Positions 26,233 to 33,898 of a stretch of DNA of 64,000 nucleotides are shown here, in pieces. The DNA comes from UBA3700 sp964478025. GTDB lineage: Bacteria; Bacillota; Clostridia; Christensenellales; UBA3700. Position numbers and translations under genes: made by a program. Under the pieces are notes generated by a model. The model was given only the letters and a program-made list of their open reading frames with translations, was not told where the DNA came from and did not search any database. The DNA is taken from positions 49,912 to 113,911 of the forward strand of contig CAYZGK010000003.1 of NCBI GenBank assembly GCA_964478025.1, read 5' to 3'. Every line of letters starts with the position of its first letter. Position 1 is the stretch's first letter.

Positions 26233-26437
26233 GTAATTTACGCTTTACCACCTAATTTCGCTATAAAATAGCCTCATTTTAGTTATTACGTTACAAACGG
26301 CTACACCTACTACTATTTCAGATAAGCAACTCCTGGGCGAATTCTTTATCTTAATACAATTTATCCTCTCAGCTTCTAAGATAAAATCTCTTTTGTATTA
26401 TTTTGAGATAAACATGTTCCCAATCTTTGTCTTTTCT
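26203..26437 (-). promoter_or_regulatory. T-box riboswitch (tRNA-Phe) controlling pheST
   Basis: On the minus strand the leader contains stem I elements, a TTC triplet (AAAGAATTCGCCC) that fits a phenylalanine specifier, the T-box AAATTAGGTGGTAAAGCG (26241-26258) with the TGGT bulge that pairs with the tRNA CCA end, and a terminator ACGCCCTATG / CATAGGGCGT with T6 (26203-26232). Uncharged tRNA-Phe should stabilise the antiterminator and switch on pheS-pheT. The specifier assignment is inferred from the downstream gene. Confidence 0.9.
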
Positions 26438-26443
26438 TCATTA

Positions 26444-26472
26444 ATTATAATTTATAATTACTTTTATGGCAA
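26444..26472 (-). promoter_or_regulatory. Promoter of the pheST T-box leader
   Basis: -35 TTGCCA (26467-26472; five of six consensus bases), a 17-base spacer, -10 TATAAT (26444-26449). The start near 26437 gives a leader of about 250 bases, right for a T-box. Confidence 0.8.
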
Positions 26473-26478
26473 CTAAAA

Positions 26479-27048
26479 TTATTCAGCAACTATTTTTCTT
26501 AAAGTTTTAGGATCTGCTAAAGATTTCTCTAAATACTTTTTAATTTCCATTGGATTTTCAATATCAGTAATAATGAAATCCCCTTCAGTTCCTATTTGGT
26601 CAATTTTAATTGTTCCATAATTACAAATTCTTGCCCAAACATTTTGAGTAATATTAACAGTTAGTATTCCAGTTCTTAAAGCTTGATGAGTTTCTTTTAC
26701 AAATACACCTTTTTCAATTTCTATTCTATCTACATAGAACTTAACTTTATAGGTTTTTAATTTTATTATCTTTACAATCATAACAATTGTTGGAACTAAC
26801 AATAAAACGCAACCTATAATACCAAAGATTATCCATCCTGTTAAAGATTTTATAGATTTTTTTGCAATAAATTCTGGAGTAGATTTATCTACAACTTTAC
26901 TATTTTCCTTTTGGTTTTCATCTTTAATTTCTTTTAGTTCTTTATCTCCCTTTTGTGGCACTTCATACTTTGTGCCACATTTTGGACATATAAGCACGCC
27001 ATCTTCGAAGTTTAATACTGATTCACACTTTTTACATTTACTTGCCAT
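26479..27048 (-). CDS. Zinc-ribbon membrane protein, unknown function
   Basis: A 189-residue protein: N-terminal zinc ribbon CKKCES...CPKCG (residues ~4-24), a charged Lys/Glu linker, one hydrophobic helix (~72-96, LTGWIIFGIIGCVLLLVPTIVMIV) and a C-terminal beta-rich domain (KVKFYVDRIEIEKGVFVKETHQALRTGILTVNI) resembling a bacterial PH domain. The start at 27048 follows GAGGTACTTA; an ATG four codons earlier overlaps that site. Proteins of this layout are common in Clostridia and have no defined function. Confidence 0.65.
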   Translation of the reverse strand: MASKCKKCESVLNFEDGVLICPKCGTKYEVPQKGDKELKEIKDENQKENSKVVDKSTPEFIAKKSIKSLTGWIIFGIIGCVLLLVPTIVMIVKIIKLKTYKVKFYVDRIEIEKGVFVKETHQALRTGILTVNITQNVWARICNYGTIKIDQIGTEGDFIITDIENPMEIKKYLEKSLADPKTLRKIVAE

Positions 27049-27089
27049 TAAGTACCTCACTTAACATAAATTATACCATTTTTTTATAT

Positions 27090-27123
27090 ATAAAAAAGGA
27101 TAATCTAAATTGATTACCCTTTT
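27090..27123 (-). terminator. Terminator after the 27.1 kb gene
   Basis: On the minus strand AAAAGGGTAATC, loop AATTTA, GATTATCCTTTT (one G-T wobble), then TTATAT. It separates this gene from the zinc-ribbon gene downstream. Confidence 0.7.
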
Positions 27124-27146
27124 AATTTTTATGTTTTTACAAAAGA

Positions 27147-27743
27147 TTAATCATCATAATCTTCGTCGTCATCATCGTCATAGTCACGATGTTTTTTCTT
27201 ACCACCTTTACTTGATTTACTCTTCTTTTTAGGTGCTGGCTCTTCGTCCATCATATCTTCACATACACGTTCTGCAATTCTCTTAACATTTCTTCTAGAT
27301 CTCTTTGTTGGAAGTAAGATTATTGTTAATAATGCTGCAAGCCAAAGTAGTACTTTACCAAAAGATACATATGTAGCTTCAATATTTAACTTTGCTGTAC
27401 CTTGATATGCATCAACACCTATAGCTTCCTTTTGATTTAACATAAATGCTTCATTATTTCCTACGATATATGTATAACTACCATTTGATGAATGAACTAT
27501 AATGATTTGAGCATATGCTGGAAGAAAATTCTTTACAATACCAGTATCTATAACTGTAATTGATGTTGCTTTATCTAGATTGTCATAGAAATTTACTGCT
27601 TCCTCACTAGTAACATCCGTATCTACTTTTAAATTCATATCAAAAGTCGTAGCAAAGCCTATTCCTGTAGAACCTACACCAATAAATCCAATAGCTACTA
27701 CTGTAAATACTAAAAATAGGATAAAAATAATTAGTTTTTTCAT
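27147..27743 (-). CDS. Membrane protein with a Lys-rich then Asp-rich cytoplasmic tail
   Basis: A 198-residue protein. An N-terminal signal anchor (residues ~3-25) is followed by an extracytoplasmic domain of ~100 residues, a second membrane helix (~130-146, VLLWLAALLTIILL) and a cytoplasmic tail that is first basic (KKKSKSSKGGKKKHR) and then almost pure aspartate/glutamate (DYDDDDDEDYDD). I do not recognise the family. AGAGGGG lies about 12 bases before the ATG. The abrupt charge change of the tail suggests a disordered interaction segment. Confidence 0.6.
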   Translation of the reverse strand: MKKLIIFILFLVFTVVAIGFIGVGSTGIGFATTFDMNLKVDTDVTSEEAVNFYDNLDKATSITVIDTGIVKNFLPAYAQIIIVHSSNGSYTYIVGNNEAFMLNQKEAIGVDAYQGTAKLNIEATYVSFGKVLLWLAALLTIILLPTKRSRRNVKRIAERVCEDMMDEEPAPKKKSKSSKGGKKKHRDYDDDDDEDYDD

Positions 27744-27800
27744 AGTTGTATATAACCCCTCTTTTATTTAATATTAAGTTTGATAACTTATATTTAACTT

Positions 27801-27838
27801 AAAAAAATTAATTTATGTGTAAAGACAATTTTACACAT
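27801..27838 (-). terminator. Terminator overlapping the 3' end of the lipoprotein gene
   Basis: On the minus strand ATGTGTAAA, loop ATTGTC, TTTACACAT forms a perfect stem that includes the stop codon, followed by an AT-rich run containing T7. The distance from the stem to the T-run makes efficiency uncertain. Confidence 0.5.
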
Positions 27839-29399
27839 ATTTATATTCAGAGAAATAGAAGTTATCTGCTCCCCATTTATATTCCCCAGTTTCTGGATAA
27901 TAATAAACAAAGATTTGATAGCTACTTCCCGTTTCTTCATCCTTATGTTGCAATCCTATATGGTAATATGTGCCATAATCTCTAATTGCGATTTCTGAAT
28001 ATGAATCAAACACGTAATGTACTTGATTATAATCTACATAAACTTTAATATCGTTTGCAAAAGACAAATTATTATCTGTTCCATATGTTGGATGTGAACC
28101 AACTAGTGGCAAGTATTGATCAATATCAAAATACATTGCAGTTAGCTCATTTTCTGAAACAATATAGTACATTTTTGTCATTTTACAAGCTTTTTTCGTA
28201 AATGTTACATAGCCTGAATCATTGAAAGAGATTTCATAGTTATATACATATCTTTCGTTATCATTATAAACTACTAACTCCTGAGTAAAGGTCTTACCAT
28301 AATATGACTTTTCTTTACCTGAAGATGTATCATAGCAAACTTTTTGTCCCTCAATAGATCCTGTTTGAGTTTTTCCAAATGTAAATGTTCCATTTTCATA
28401 TAATTGAACATATTTATGATTATAATAAACAGTTTTTATATGTGTTAAATCATTAACTAAAACTTTACTTACGTATTTTATATCAAGATAACCATTATTA
28501 TCTAAGTTTTCACAAACTGTTTCGTCGGCAGGAGTACAAGAATCAAAGTTTTGATACGTCTCTAAGCCTTTTGTTGGAATATCTTGTTCATAATTAAACT
28601 CTAGATTAACATATCTACCTTTTTCTATTGAATAAGAGCCAACGGCTTGTTCATACTCTACAATTGTTCTTGTATAACCTATATGGCAATATTGTGGCGA
28701 ATCATTTGTAAATTGAACGTATATTGTATAATAAGCAGTAACGCCTTCAATTGTTTCTTGCCAATCTAATTTAAAATATTTATCCTTTAAAAGATTGTAC
28801 CAATTAGAATAATTTGATTCATCAAGTATTTTAACAGCCGATGTATACACAGCAGATGAACTTTGAAGTGTTCCATCATTATATGTAAAGAAATAAGTAT
28901 CCTTAAATTTTGTTAAATAACCATCATTAAAATCGAATTTAATTGAATATTGCTTATCAGCCCCAGCTGAAGTATTTGTAAAGACAGTAAATGAAAAGTT
29001 GTTACTATCAATCATGTCATAATACATATTTTCTTGATAAGAATCTGCATCAACTTGTTTTGCTGGATTCATTACATAATTATTTTCATCAAATGTATAA
29101 TATAAATTTTGATAGTATCTAGTTCCTGCTGCAGTTCTATGAGCAACTTTCTTTTCTTCGTATGTTTGAGTTAATTCAAATCCATACATATATTTAGACG
29201 ATCTATAAATTTTGCAATTTTCTGCACCATCTAAAATCATTCTACAAGAATCTATATCATCCATGTAATTAATTGTATATTCAATATTATCAAAGAACTC
29301 TACTTCTTTATTTTCATCTTTAGCACAAGAAACACAAGCAATTAAAATTATTGCAAGAAGTAAAGTAATATAAATAAGTTTGAAATTTTTCTTGTTCAT
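27831..29399 (-). CDS. Large predicted lipoprotein, unknown function
   Basis: A 522-residue exported protein. The N-terminus MNKKNFKLIYITLLLAIILIACVSCAK is a signal peptide with a lipobox (VSC, modified Cys ~25), so it should be anchored to the outer face of the membrane. The mature part is rich in Tyr, Asn and Asp and in repeated beta-strand-like segments, with no motif I recognise. A promoter TTGCTT-17-TATAAT ends nine bases before the ATG and no ribosome binding site is present, so the messenger may be leaderless. It is not clearly in an operon with the two membrane-protein genes downstream. Confidence 0.7.
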   Translation of the reverse strand: MNKKNFKLIYITLLLAIILIACVSCAKDENKEVEFFDNIEYTINYMDDIDSCRMILDGAENCKIYRSSKYMYGFELTQTYEEKKVAHRTAAGTRYYQNLYYTFDENNYVMNPAKQVDADSYQENMYYDMIDSNNFSFTVFTNTSAGADKQYSIKFDFNDGYLTKFKDTYFFTYNDGTLQSSSAVYTSAVKILDESNYSNWYNLLKDKYFKLDWQETIEGVTAYYTIYVQFTNDSPQYCHIGYTRTIVEYEQAVGSYSIEKGRYVNLEFNYEQDIPTKGLETYQNFDSCTPADETVCENLDNNGYLDIKYVSKVLVNDLTHIKTVYYNHKYVQLYENGTFTFGKTQTGSIEGQKVCYDTSSGKEKSYYGKTFTQELVVYNDNERYVYNYEISFNDSGYVTFTKKACKMTKMYYIVSENELTAMYFDIDQYLPLVGSHPTYGTDNNLSFANDIKVYVDYNQVHYVFDSYSEIAIRDYGTYYHIGLQHKDEETGSSYQIFVYYYPETGEYKWGADNFYFSEYKYV

Positions 29400-29408
29400 T
29401 ATATTAAT

Positions 29409-29437
29409 ATTATATATTTTTTAATATATATAAGCAA
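29409..29437 (-). promoter_or_regulatory. Promoter of the lipoprotein gene, almost leaderless
   Basis: -35 TTGCTT (29432-29437), a 17-base spacer, -10 TATAAT (29409-29414), then nine bases to the ATG at 29399, without a Shine-Dalgarno. It begins just after the tRNA operon terminator. Confidence 0.5.
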
Positions 29438-29441
29438 TAGA

Positions 29442-29483
29442 CAAAAAAAAGACCCAAAACAAAAATAAATAATGTTTCAGGTC
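29442..29483 (-). terminator. Terminator of the tRNA operon
   Basis: On the minus strand GACCTGAAACA (29473-29483) pairs with TGTTTTGGGTC (29451-29461) with two G-T wobbles, followed by TTTTTTTTG. It begins four bases after the tRNA-Tyr CCA end. Confidence 0.85.
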
Positions 29484-29486
29484 TCT

Positions 29487-29571
29487 TGGTGGGTAGAGAT
29501 GGATTCGAACCATCGAAGACAGAGTCGGCAGATTTACAGTCTGCTCCCATTGGCCGCTCGGGAACCTACCC
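29487..29571 (-). tRNA. tRNA-Tyr (anticodon GTA)
   Basis: Class II tRNA with a long variable arm (CGACTCTGTCTTCG). Acceptor GGGTAGG pairs with TCTACCC, followed by A and an encoded CCA. Anticodon loop CTGTAAA. Last tRNA of the operon. Confidence 0.96.
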
Positions 29572-29575
29572 TTAG

Positions 29576-29651
29576 TGGAGCTAGTGATCGGAATCGAACC
29601 AACAACCTGCTGATTACAAATCAGCTGCTCTGCCAATTGAGCTACACTAGC
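29576..29651 (-). tRNA. tRNA-Thr (anticodon TGT)
   Basis: Acceptor GCTAGTG pairs with CACTAGC and CCA is encoded. Anticodon loop TTTGTAA within stem CTGAT/ATCAG. Four bases from tRNA-Tyr. Confidence 0.96.
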
Positions 29652-29676
29652 ATTGTATATATATTTCCAAATAGTA

Positions 29677-29752
29677 TGGTGCCTCGGGGCGGAATCGAAC
29701 CACCGACACGGGGATTTTCAGTCCCCTGCTCTACCGACTGAGCTACCGAGGC
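29677..29752 (-). tRNA. tRNA-Phe (anticodon GAA)
   Basis: Acceptor GCCTCGG pairs with CCGAGGC, then A and encoded CCA. Anticodon loop CTGAAAA. Substrate of PheST and the likely ligand of the T-box at 26.2-26.4 kb. Confidence 0.96.
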
Positions 29753-29779
29753 ATAAGGACTAAACCTTACCCATAGGTT

Positions 29780-29856
29780 TGGCGACTCGCAGCGGACTTG
29801 AACCGCTGACCTCCTGCGTGACAGGCAGGCGTTCTAACCAGCTGAACTAGCGAGCC
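29780..29856 (-). tRNA. tRNA-Asp (anticodon GTC)
   Basis: Acceptor GGCTCGC pairs with GCGAGTC (one G-T), discriminator G, encoded CCA. Anticodon loop CTGTCAC. Confidence 0.96.
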
Positions 29857-29883
29857 ATATTATTGTTTTTTTAAGTTTCATTA

Positions 29884-29960
29884 TGGTGGGCCAAAAAGGA
29901 CTCGAACCTTTGACCGGCCGGTTATGAGCCGGCTGCTCTAACCAACTGAGCTATTGGCCC
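29884..29960 (-). tRNA. tRNA with CAT anticodon (elongator Met, or Ile2 if lysidine-modified)
   Basis: Acceptor GGGCCAA pairs with TTGGCCC, then A and encoded CCA. Anticodon loop CTCATAA. The first pair is a normal G-C and the anticodon stem lacks the three consecutive G-C pairs of initiators, so it is not tRNA-fMet. Elongator Met and tRNA-Ile2 (C34 changed to lysidine by TilS) cannot be told apart safely by eye. Confidence 0.9.
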
Positions 29961-29977
29961 ATACGGTTTTGTTGTTT

Positions 29978-30053
29978 TGGTCGGGGTGAAGAGACTCGAA
30001 CTCCCGGCATCATGGTCCCAAACCATGCGCGCTACCAACTGCGCTACACCCCG
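29978..30053 (-). tRNA. tRNA-Pro (anticodon TGG)
   Basis: Acceptor CGGGGTG pairs with CACCCCG, then A and encoded CCA. Anticodon loop TTTGGGA. First tRNA of the six-gene operon (Pro, CAT, Asp, Phe, Thr, Tyr in transcription order). Confidence 0.96.
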
Positions 30054-30073
30054 TCACTCAAGGCAACGATAAT

Positions 30074-30103
30074 AATTTACTATAATTCACCTATCAGTGT
30101 CAA
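30074..30103 (-). promoter_or_regulatory. Promoter of the tRNA operon
   Basis: A perfect -35 TTGACA (30098-30103) with -10 TAAATT (30074-30079) at an 18-base spacing, about 20 bases before tRNA-Pro. Confidence 0.55.
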
Positions 30104-30124
30104 GAGTTTTTTTATATTTATTTT

Positions 30125-30160
30125 GTAATTGGGGACCTTTTTTCAAGTCCCCAATATTTT
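30125..30160 (-). terminator. Terminator of the cmk-plsC-ispH/S1 operon
   Basis: ATTGGGGAC (30128-30136) pairs perfectly with GTCCCCAAT (30147-30155). On the minus strand the stem follows the ispH/S1 stop codon at 30182 by about 25 bases; the downstream T-run is weak on that strand. Confidence 0.7.
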
Positions 30161-30181
30161 CTATTTTACTAATGTTTTAGA

Positions 30182-32392
30182 TTATTCTTTATCTAATCCT
30201 AAGCCCTTTAAGATTGAACCAATTGAAGCACTATCATCAACCTTTGTTGACCATGATTGTGGTTCCTCGTTCTCTCCCTTCTTAGACTTGCTATCTACCT
30301 TCTTAGAACTTCTTGTAGACTTTGTAGATTCTTCACCTTCTTCTTCTGGAAGTAAAGCTTTAATAGACAAAGTAAACTTGCACTTTTCTACATCGATATC
30401 TATAACTTGAGCTGTAACTTCTTGTCCTACTTTAAATGCTTCTGCAACATCTTTTACATAAGATCTAGATAATTCACTAGCTGGAACTAAACCATCAACT
30501 CCATCAGCAATTTCAACATAAACACCATATTTAACAACTGTTTTAATAGGACCTGTAATTGTTGAACCAATTGGATACTTTTCAGCTGCATTTTCATAAG
30601 GCATTCCATGTAATTCTTTATATCCTAAAGAGAATTGGAATTTTTCTGGTTTAACTTCACGAATTAAGAACTCATACTTTTCTCCAATCTTTACGATATC
30701 TTCAACTTTAGCGTGTCTATTATAAGAAAGTTCTGAAATATGAGCTAAACCATCAAATCCATCTACTCTAACAACAGCACCAAATGCAACATCTGAATCT
30801 TGCTTTGTCTTATATCCTACAACTTTACCAGTAACTGTTTGACCTACTTCGATAACTTTAGCAAATTTTGCTTCTTTTTCAGCTTTCTTTGCTGCTTCCT
30901 TTTCTAATGCAATAACTCTCATAGAAGCTGTAATTGATGGAATTCTTCCCTTTCTAGATAATTCAACAGCACCTTCTTCATTCTTGAAAGCTCTAACTTC
31001 AACTTCTTTGCCAATCATAGCTTCAAGTTCTTTAATGTTAGGATATCCCATTTTTCTAATTTCCTTAGCAGGAACGAAAACTTCATATGGACCAACCTTT
31101 CCTTTAATACCAACAGGTTTGGTAACATCTACTGTCTTTTTAGAACCATCTTCTAATGTTTCTTCTTTTGTATATTTTTTGTTAGCAATTTCTTCAACTT
31201 TCATTTTAAAAGAAGGTTGATTAAATAACTCTAATGTTTTAGCATCATCAATTGCTCTTTGATCTAAAGCTTTCTTAGAGAAAATGTATTTATCTGATTC
31301 GTTATTAACATACTTAACTTTTAACTCTTGACCAACACCGTAGTTTTCTGGAATAAAATCTACTCCATCAGCTTCAGCTTCACTAGCAGGAATAAAACCG
31401 TCTTTCTTTGCTCCTATACTTACTACAATACCATCTTTATCAGCAGATACAACTTTAACAGATAATGTTTGACCAATCTTAAAATTGATTTGTTTAGATT
31501 TTTTGTATGCCTCTTCAAATGACATTGATACTTTTCCGCTCTCGACTGCAGCGTTGTTTTGATTGTTTTGAGCTTCGTTACTCATATGTTTTTTAACCTC
31601 CATAATCAACTCTTTTGGAGTTGACGCGCCGGCAACTACGCCGACAACTAAATTATTATTTTTTATCTCAACTGACTTTAAATCAGCTAATGTCTCTATC
31701 ATGTACGTCTTTGTGTTCTTGCTACAAATGTTAAATAACTTTGTAGTATTACTAGAAGTTTTTGACCCTATTACTAAAACAATATCGCACTTCTTACTTA
31801 AAGTAAGGGCCTCTTCTTGACGTCTAGTGGTAGTATAGCAAATAGTGTTATTATTTACAACTAAATTAAACTTGTTTTTAAGCGTATTTATTATATTTTT
31901 ATATATATTAGAGTCAAATGTCGTCTGACATACTACACAATATGAATAATCCTGACTTAACTTATCTATATCGCTTTCTGAGGAAATTATTATTCCCTCA
32001 TAATTACACCATCCATTCGTGCCTATTGTCTCGGGATGATCTTTATCTCCAATGATTATAATCTTTAATCCTTCGTTGTAATTTTTATATACTATTTCGT
32101 GGATTTTTTTAACAAATGGACAAGTAGCGTCAATATATTTTATACCTTGTTTTTCTAACTTATCATAAACATCTTTTCCAACGCCATGAGTTCTAATTAA
32201 CAAAACACCATCTTTATATTCATCAAGCGAAGATATTGGAACAACATTTTTTTCTTTTAAACTTGCTAAAACAGTTTCATTGTGGATTAAATTTCCTAAA
32301 GTTACACAGCCGCCTTCAACACTTAAAGCTATGTCTATTGCTTTTTCTACACCTTTGCAAAATCCGGCATCTTTGGCTACAATTATCTCCAT
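30182..32392 (-). CDS. ispH: IspH (HMBPP reductase) fused to ribosomal protein S1-like domains
   Basis: A 736-residue fusion. Residues 1-268 are IspH, the last enzyme of the MEP isoprenoid pathway, with the three cluster cysteines Cys12 (GFCKGV), Cys91 (DATCPFVKK) and Cys185 (NTICYTTT), plus DHPETIG and GSKTSSNTTKL. Residues ~270-736 contain about four S1/OB RNA-binding domains (KIGQTLSVKVVSADKDGIVVSIG; KPVGIKGKVGPYEVFVPA; EVGQTVTGKVVGYK..DGLAHISEL; YPIGSTITGPIKTVVKYGVYVEI) and an acidic-basic tail. The fusion is known in Clostridia. An internal GGAGG (31597-31601) precedes an in-frame ATG at 31585, which could also yield a free S1 protein. It overlaps plsC by one base. Confidence 0.94.
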   Translation of the reverse strand: MEIIVAKDAGFCKGVEKAIDIALSVEGGCVTLGNLIHNETVLASLKEKNVVPISSLDEYKDGVLLIRTHGVGKDVYDKLEKQGIKYIDATCPFVKKIHEIVYKNYNEGLKIIIIGDKDHPETIGTNGWCNYEGIIISSESDIDKLSQDYSYCVVCQTTFDSNIYKNIINTLKNKFNLVVNNNTICYTTTRRQEEALTLSKKCDIVLVIGSKTSSNTTKLFNICSKNTKTYMIETLADLKSVEIKNNNLVVGVVAGASTPKELIMEVKKHMSNEAQNNQNNAAVESGKVSMSFEEAYKKSKQINFKIGQTLSVKVVSADKDGIVVSIGAKKDGFIPASEAEADGVDFIPENYGVGQELKVKYVNNESDKYIFSKKALDQRAIDDAKTLELFNQPSFKMKVEEIANKKYTKEETLEDGSKKTVDVTKPVGIKGKVGPYEVFVPAKEIRKMGYPNIKELEAMIGKEVEVRAFKNEEGAVELSRKGRIPSITASMRVIALEKEAAKKAEKEAKFAKVIEVGQTVTGKVVGYKTKQDSDVAFGAVVRVDGFDGLAHISELSYNRHAKVEDIVKIGEKYEFLIREVKPEKFQFSLGYKELHGMPYENAAEKYPIGSTITGPIKTVVKYGVYVEIADGVDGLVPASELSRSYVKDVAEAFKVGQEVTAQVIDIDVEKCKFTLSIKALLPEEEGEESTKSTRSSKKVDSKSKKGENEEPQSWSTKVDDSASIGSILKGLGLDKE
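31585..31601 (-). promoter_or_regulatory. Internal ribosome binding site and start inside ispH/S1
   Basis: GGAGG (31597-31601) lies 11 bases before an in-frame ATG (31585-31583) that opens MSNEAQNNQNN, exactly at the IspH/S1 boundary. Initiation here would give a 467-residue S1-only protein ending at 30182. The site is seen; use of it is inferred. Confidence 0.5.
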
Positions 32393-33180
32393 TATTTTCT
32401 TAGTCCATGAGCCTTTTCATATTTAGCAACACTGCCATGATAAACTTCTACAATTTCATCAACTTCAGCTCTAAGTTCGGCGTATTTTTGCTTAATAACC
32501 TCTGTTGCTCTTGCGTTTACATCATGAGATTTATCATTATAGAATTCTTCAAGAGTAAATGGATGACCAACAATAAAGTAATTTCTTCTATACCACTTTG
32601 CGCATCTATAATGCATCATAGGAACAATTGGAGATTGTGTCTTTATGGCAAACATTGCAGTTCCCTCTTTAATAGGGCCCATTTCCTTTGTGTCTTTTTT
32701 GTTTCTTGTGCCTTCTGGATAGATGATTAATTGTTCATCATTCTTTAAAGCTCTTAAAGCTCTTTTTACTGCATGAATATCTGCCTTACCTCTATCTATT
32801 GGAATACCACCAATTTGATCCAAAAATCTAGCAACGAAGCCGTTACCTTCCATTAATTCTTTTTTCAAAATTACTTTAAATGGTTTTTTCTTGTAGTAAG
32901 TTTTTATAATTGCATTTGTATCAATTGAACAATAATGGTTACAAGTAATAATTGCCCTACCTTCAATGTTAAATCTTTCCTTATAAAGAATCTTTGTAGG
33001 CCAAAGAATTTCCATAATACCTTTTGCTACTTTTATCATGAAACTAATAAACTTACTATCTCTAAATCTTCTATCTTTATCAATAGGTTGTTTTTTCTCA
33101 ATAGTAGCAACTGATTTTATCTCTGTATTATCATCGGTTAATATTTTATTTTCGTTATTTTCTACAGTATTTTCTTCCAT
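32392..33180 (-). CDS. plsC: 1-acyl-glycerol-3-phosphate acyltransferase (PlsC)
   Basis: A 262-residue acyltransferase that makes phosphatidic acid from lysophosphatidic acid at the inner face of the membrane. The HX4D catalytic motif is NHYCSID (~81-87), with GGIPIDRGK and YPEGTRNKK for substrate binding. An N-terminal hydrophilic stretch of ~40 residues precedes a membrane-associated segment. It sits between cmk (gap of 8 bases) and ispH/S1 (overlap of 1 base), the usual clostridial order. Confidence 0.93.
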   Translation of the reverse strand: MEENTVENNENKILTDDNTEIKSVATIEKKQPIDKDRRFRDSKFISFMIKVAKGIMEILWPTKILYKERFNIEGRAIITCNHYCSIDTNAIIKTYYKKKPFKVILKKELMEGNGFVARFLDQIGGIPIDRGKADIHAVKRALRALKNDEQLIIYPEGTRNKKDTKEMGPIKEGTAMFAIKTQSPIVPMMHYRCAKWYRRNYFIVGHPFTLEEFYNDKSHDVNARATEVIKQKYAELRAEVDEIVEVYHGSVAKYEKAHGLRK

Positions 33181-33188
33181 AATTGCCT

Positions 33189-33842
33189 TTATTTTATATA
33201 AGAAATAATAGTATCTACAACTTCATCTAAAGTCATATTTGAGCTATCTATTTCTACAGAATCTTTTGTTTTTATAAGTGGCGATTCCTTTCTTGTTGAA
33301 TCGTTATAATCTCTATCTTGTATATCTTTTAAAATTTGATCATATTCAACATCTTGCCCTTTTTCTTTAAGCTCTAAAAAACGCCTTTTTGCTCTAACAT
33401 CAGGACTTGCAGTTAAATAGAACTTATATTTTGCATTAGGCAAAACTACACTTGTTATATCCCTACCATCTAATATAACATCACACTCATTTGCAATTTT
33501 TCTTTGCATATCAACAAGATATACTCTTACTGATTTTATTTTTGAAACATCTGACGCAGCTTTAGAGACATAATGTTCACGAATTGCTTGTGATACATCT
33601 TCTCCATTTAAACATATTGATTTATTAAGTGAATCACCCTTATATGAAATATTAATATTTTTTAAAGCTTTTTCAACGGAAATCTCATCTTGAATAGAAA
33701 TACCATTTCTTAAACAATAAAGAGCAACTGTTCTATACATTGCACCAGTATCTAAATAAGTTATATTTAGTCTCTTTGCAAGTATTTTTGATATAGTAGA
33801 TTTTCCAGCCCCTGATGGACCATCAATTGCAATATTTATCAT
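33189..33842 (-). CDS. cmk: Cytidylate kinase
   Basis: A 217-residue (d)CMP kinase. P-loop IDGPSGAGKST (~5-15), the YLDTGAMYRTVAL substrate loop, the CMP-binding insert with LDGRDITSVVLPNA and the lid region with DYNDSTRKESPL are clear. It makes CDP for nucleic acid and phospholipid synthesis. The start follows GGTGGAAAA. First gene of cmk-plsC-ispH/S1; 56 bases separate it from the flavoprotein gene upstream. Confidence 0.95.
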   Translation of the reverse strand: MINIAIDGPSGAGKSTISKILAKRLNITYLDTGAMYRTVALYCLRNGISIQDEISVEKALKNINISYKGDSLNKSICLNGEDVSQAIREHYVSKAASDVSKIKSVRVYLVDMQRKIANECDVILDGRDITSVVLPNAKYKFYLTASPDVRAKRRFLELKEKGQDVEYDQILKDIQDRDYNDSTRKESPLIKTKDSVEIDSSNMTLDEVVDTIISYIK

Positions 33843-33898
33843 TTTTCCACCAATTTCTTATATATTATAAATAATAAAGATGGTTTTTTCAATAAATA

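Noticed and set aside
29421..29741. Open frames on both strands over the tRNA genes
   Set aside because: They translate tRNA sequence; the tRNA folds are complete, with CCA ends and correct anticodons.
29884..29960. Initiator tRNA-fMet for the CAT tRNA
   Set aside because: It has a normal G1-C72 pair and lacks the three G-C pairs at the anticodon stem base; it is elongator Met or Ile2.
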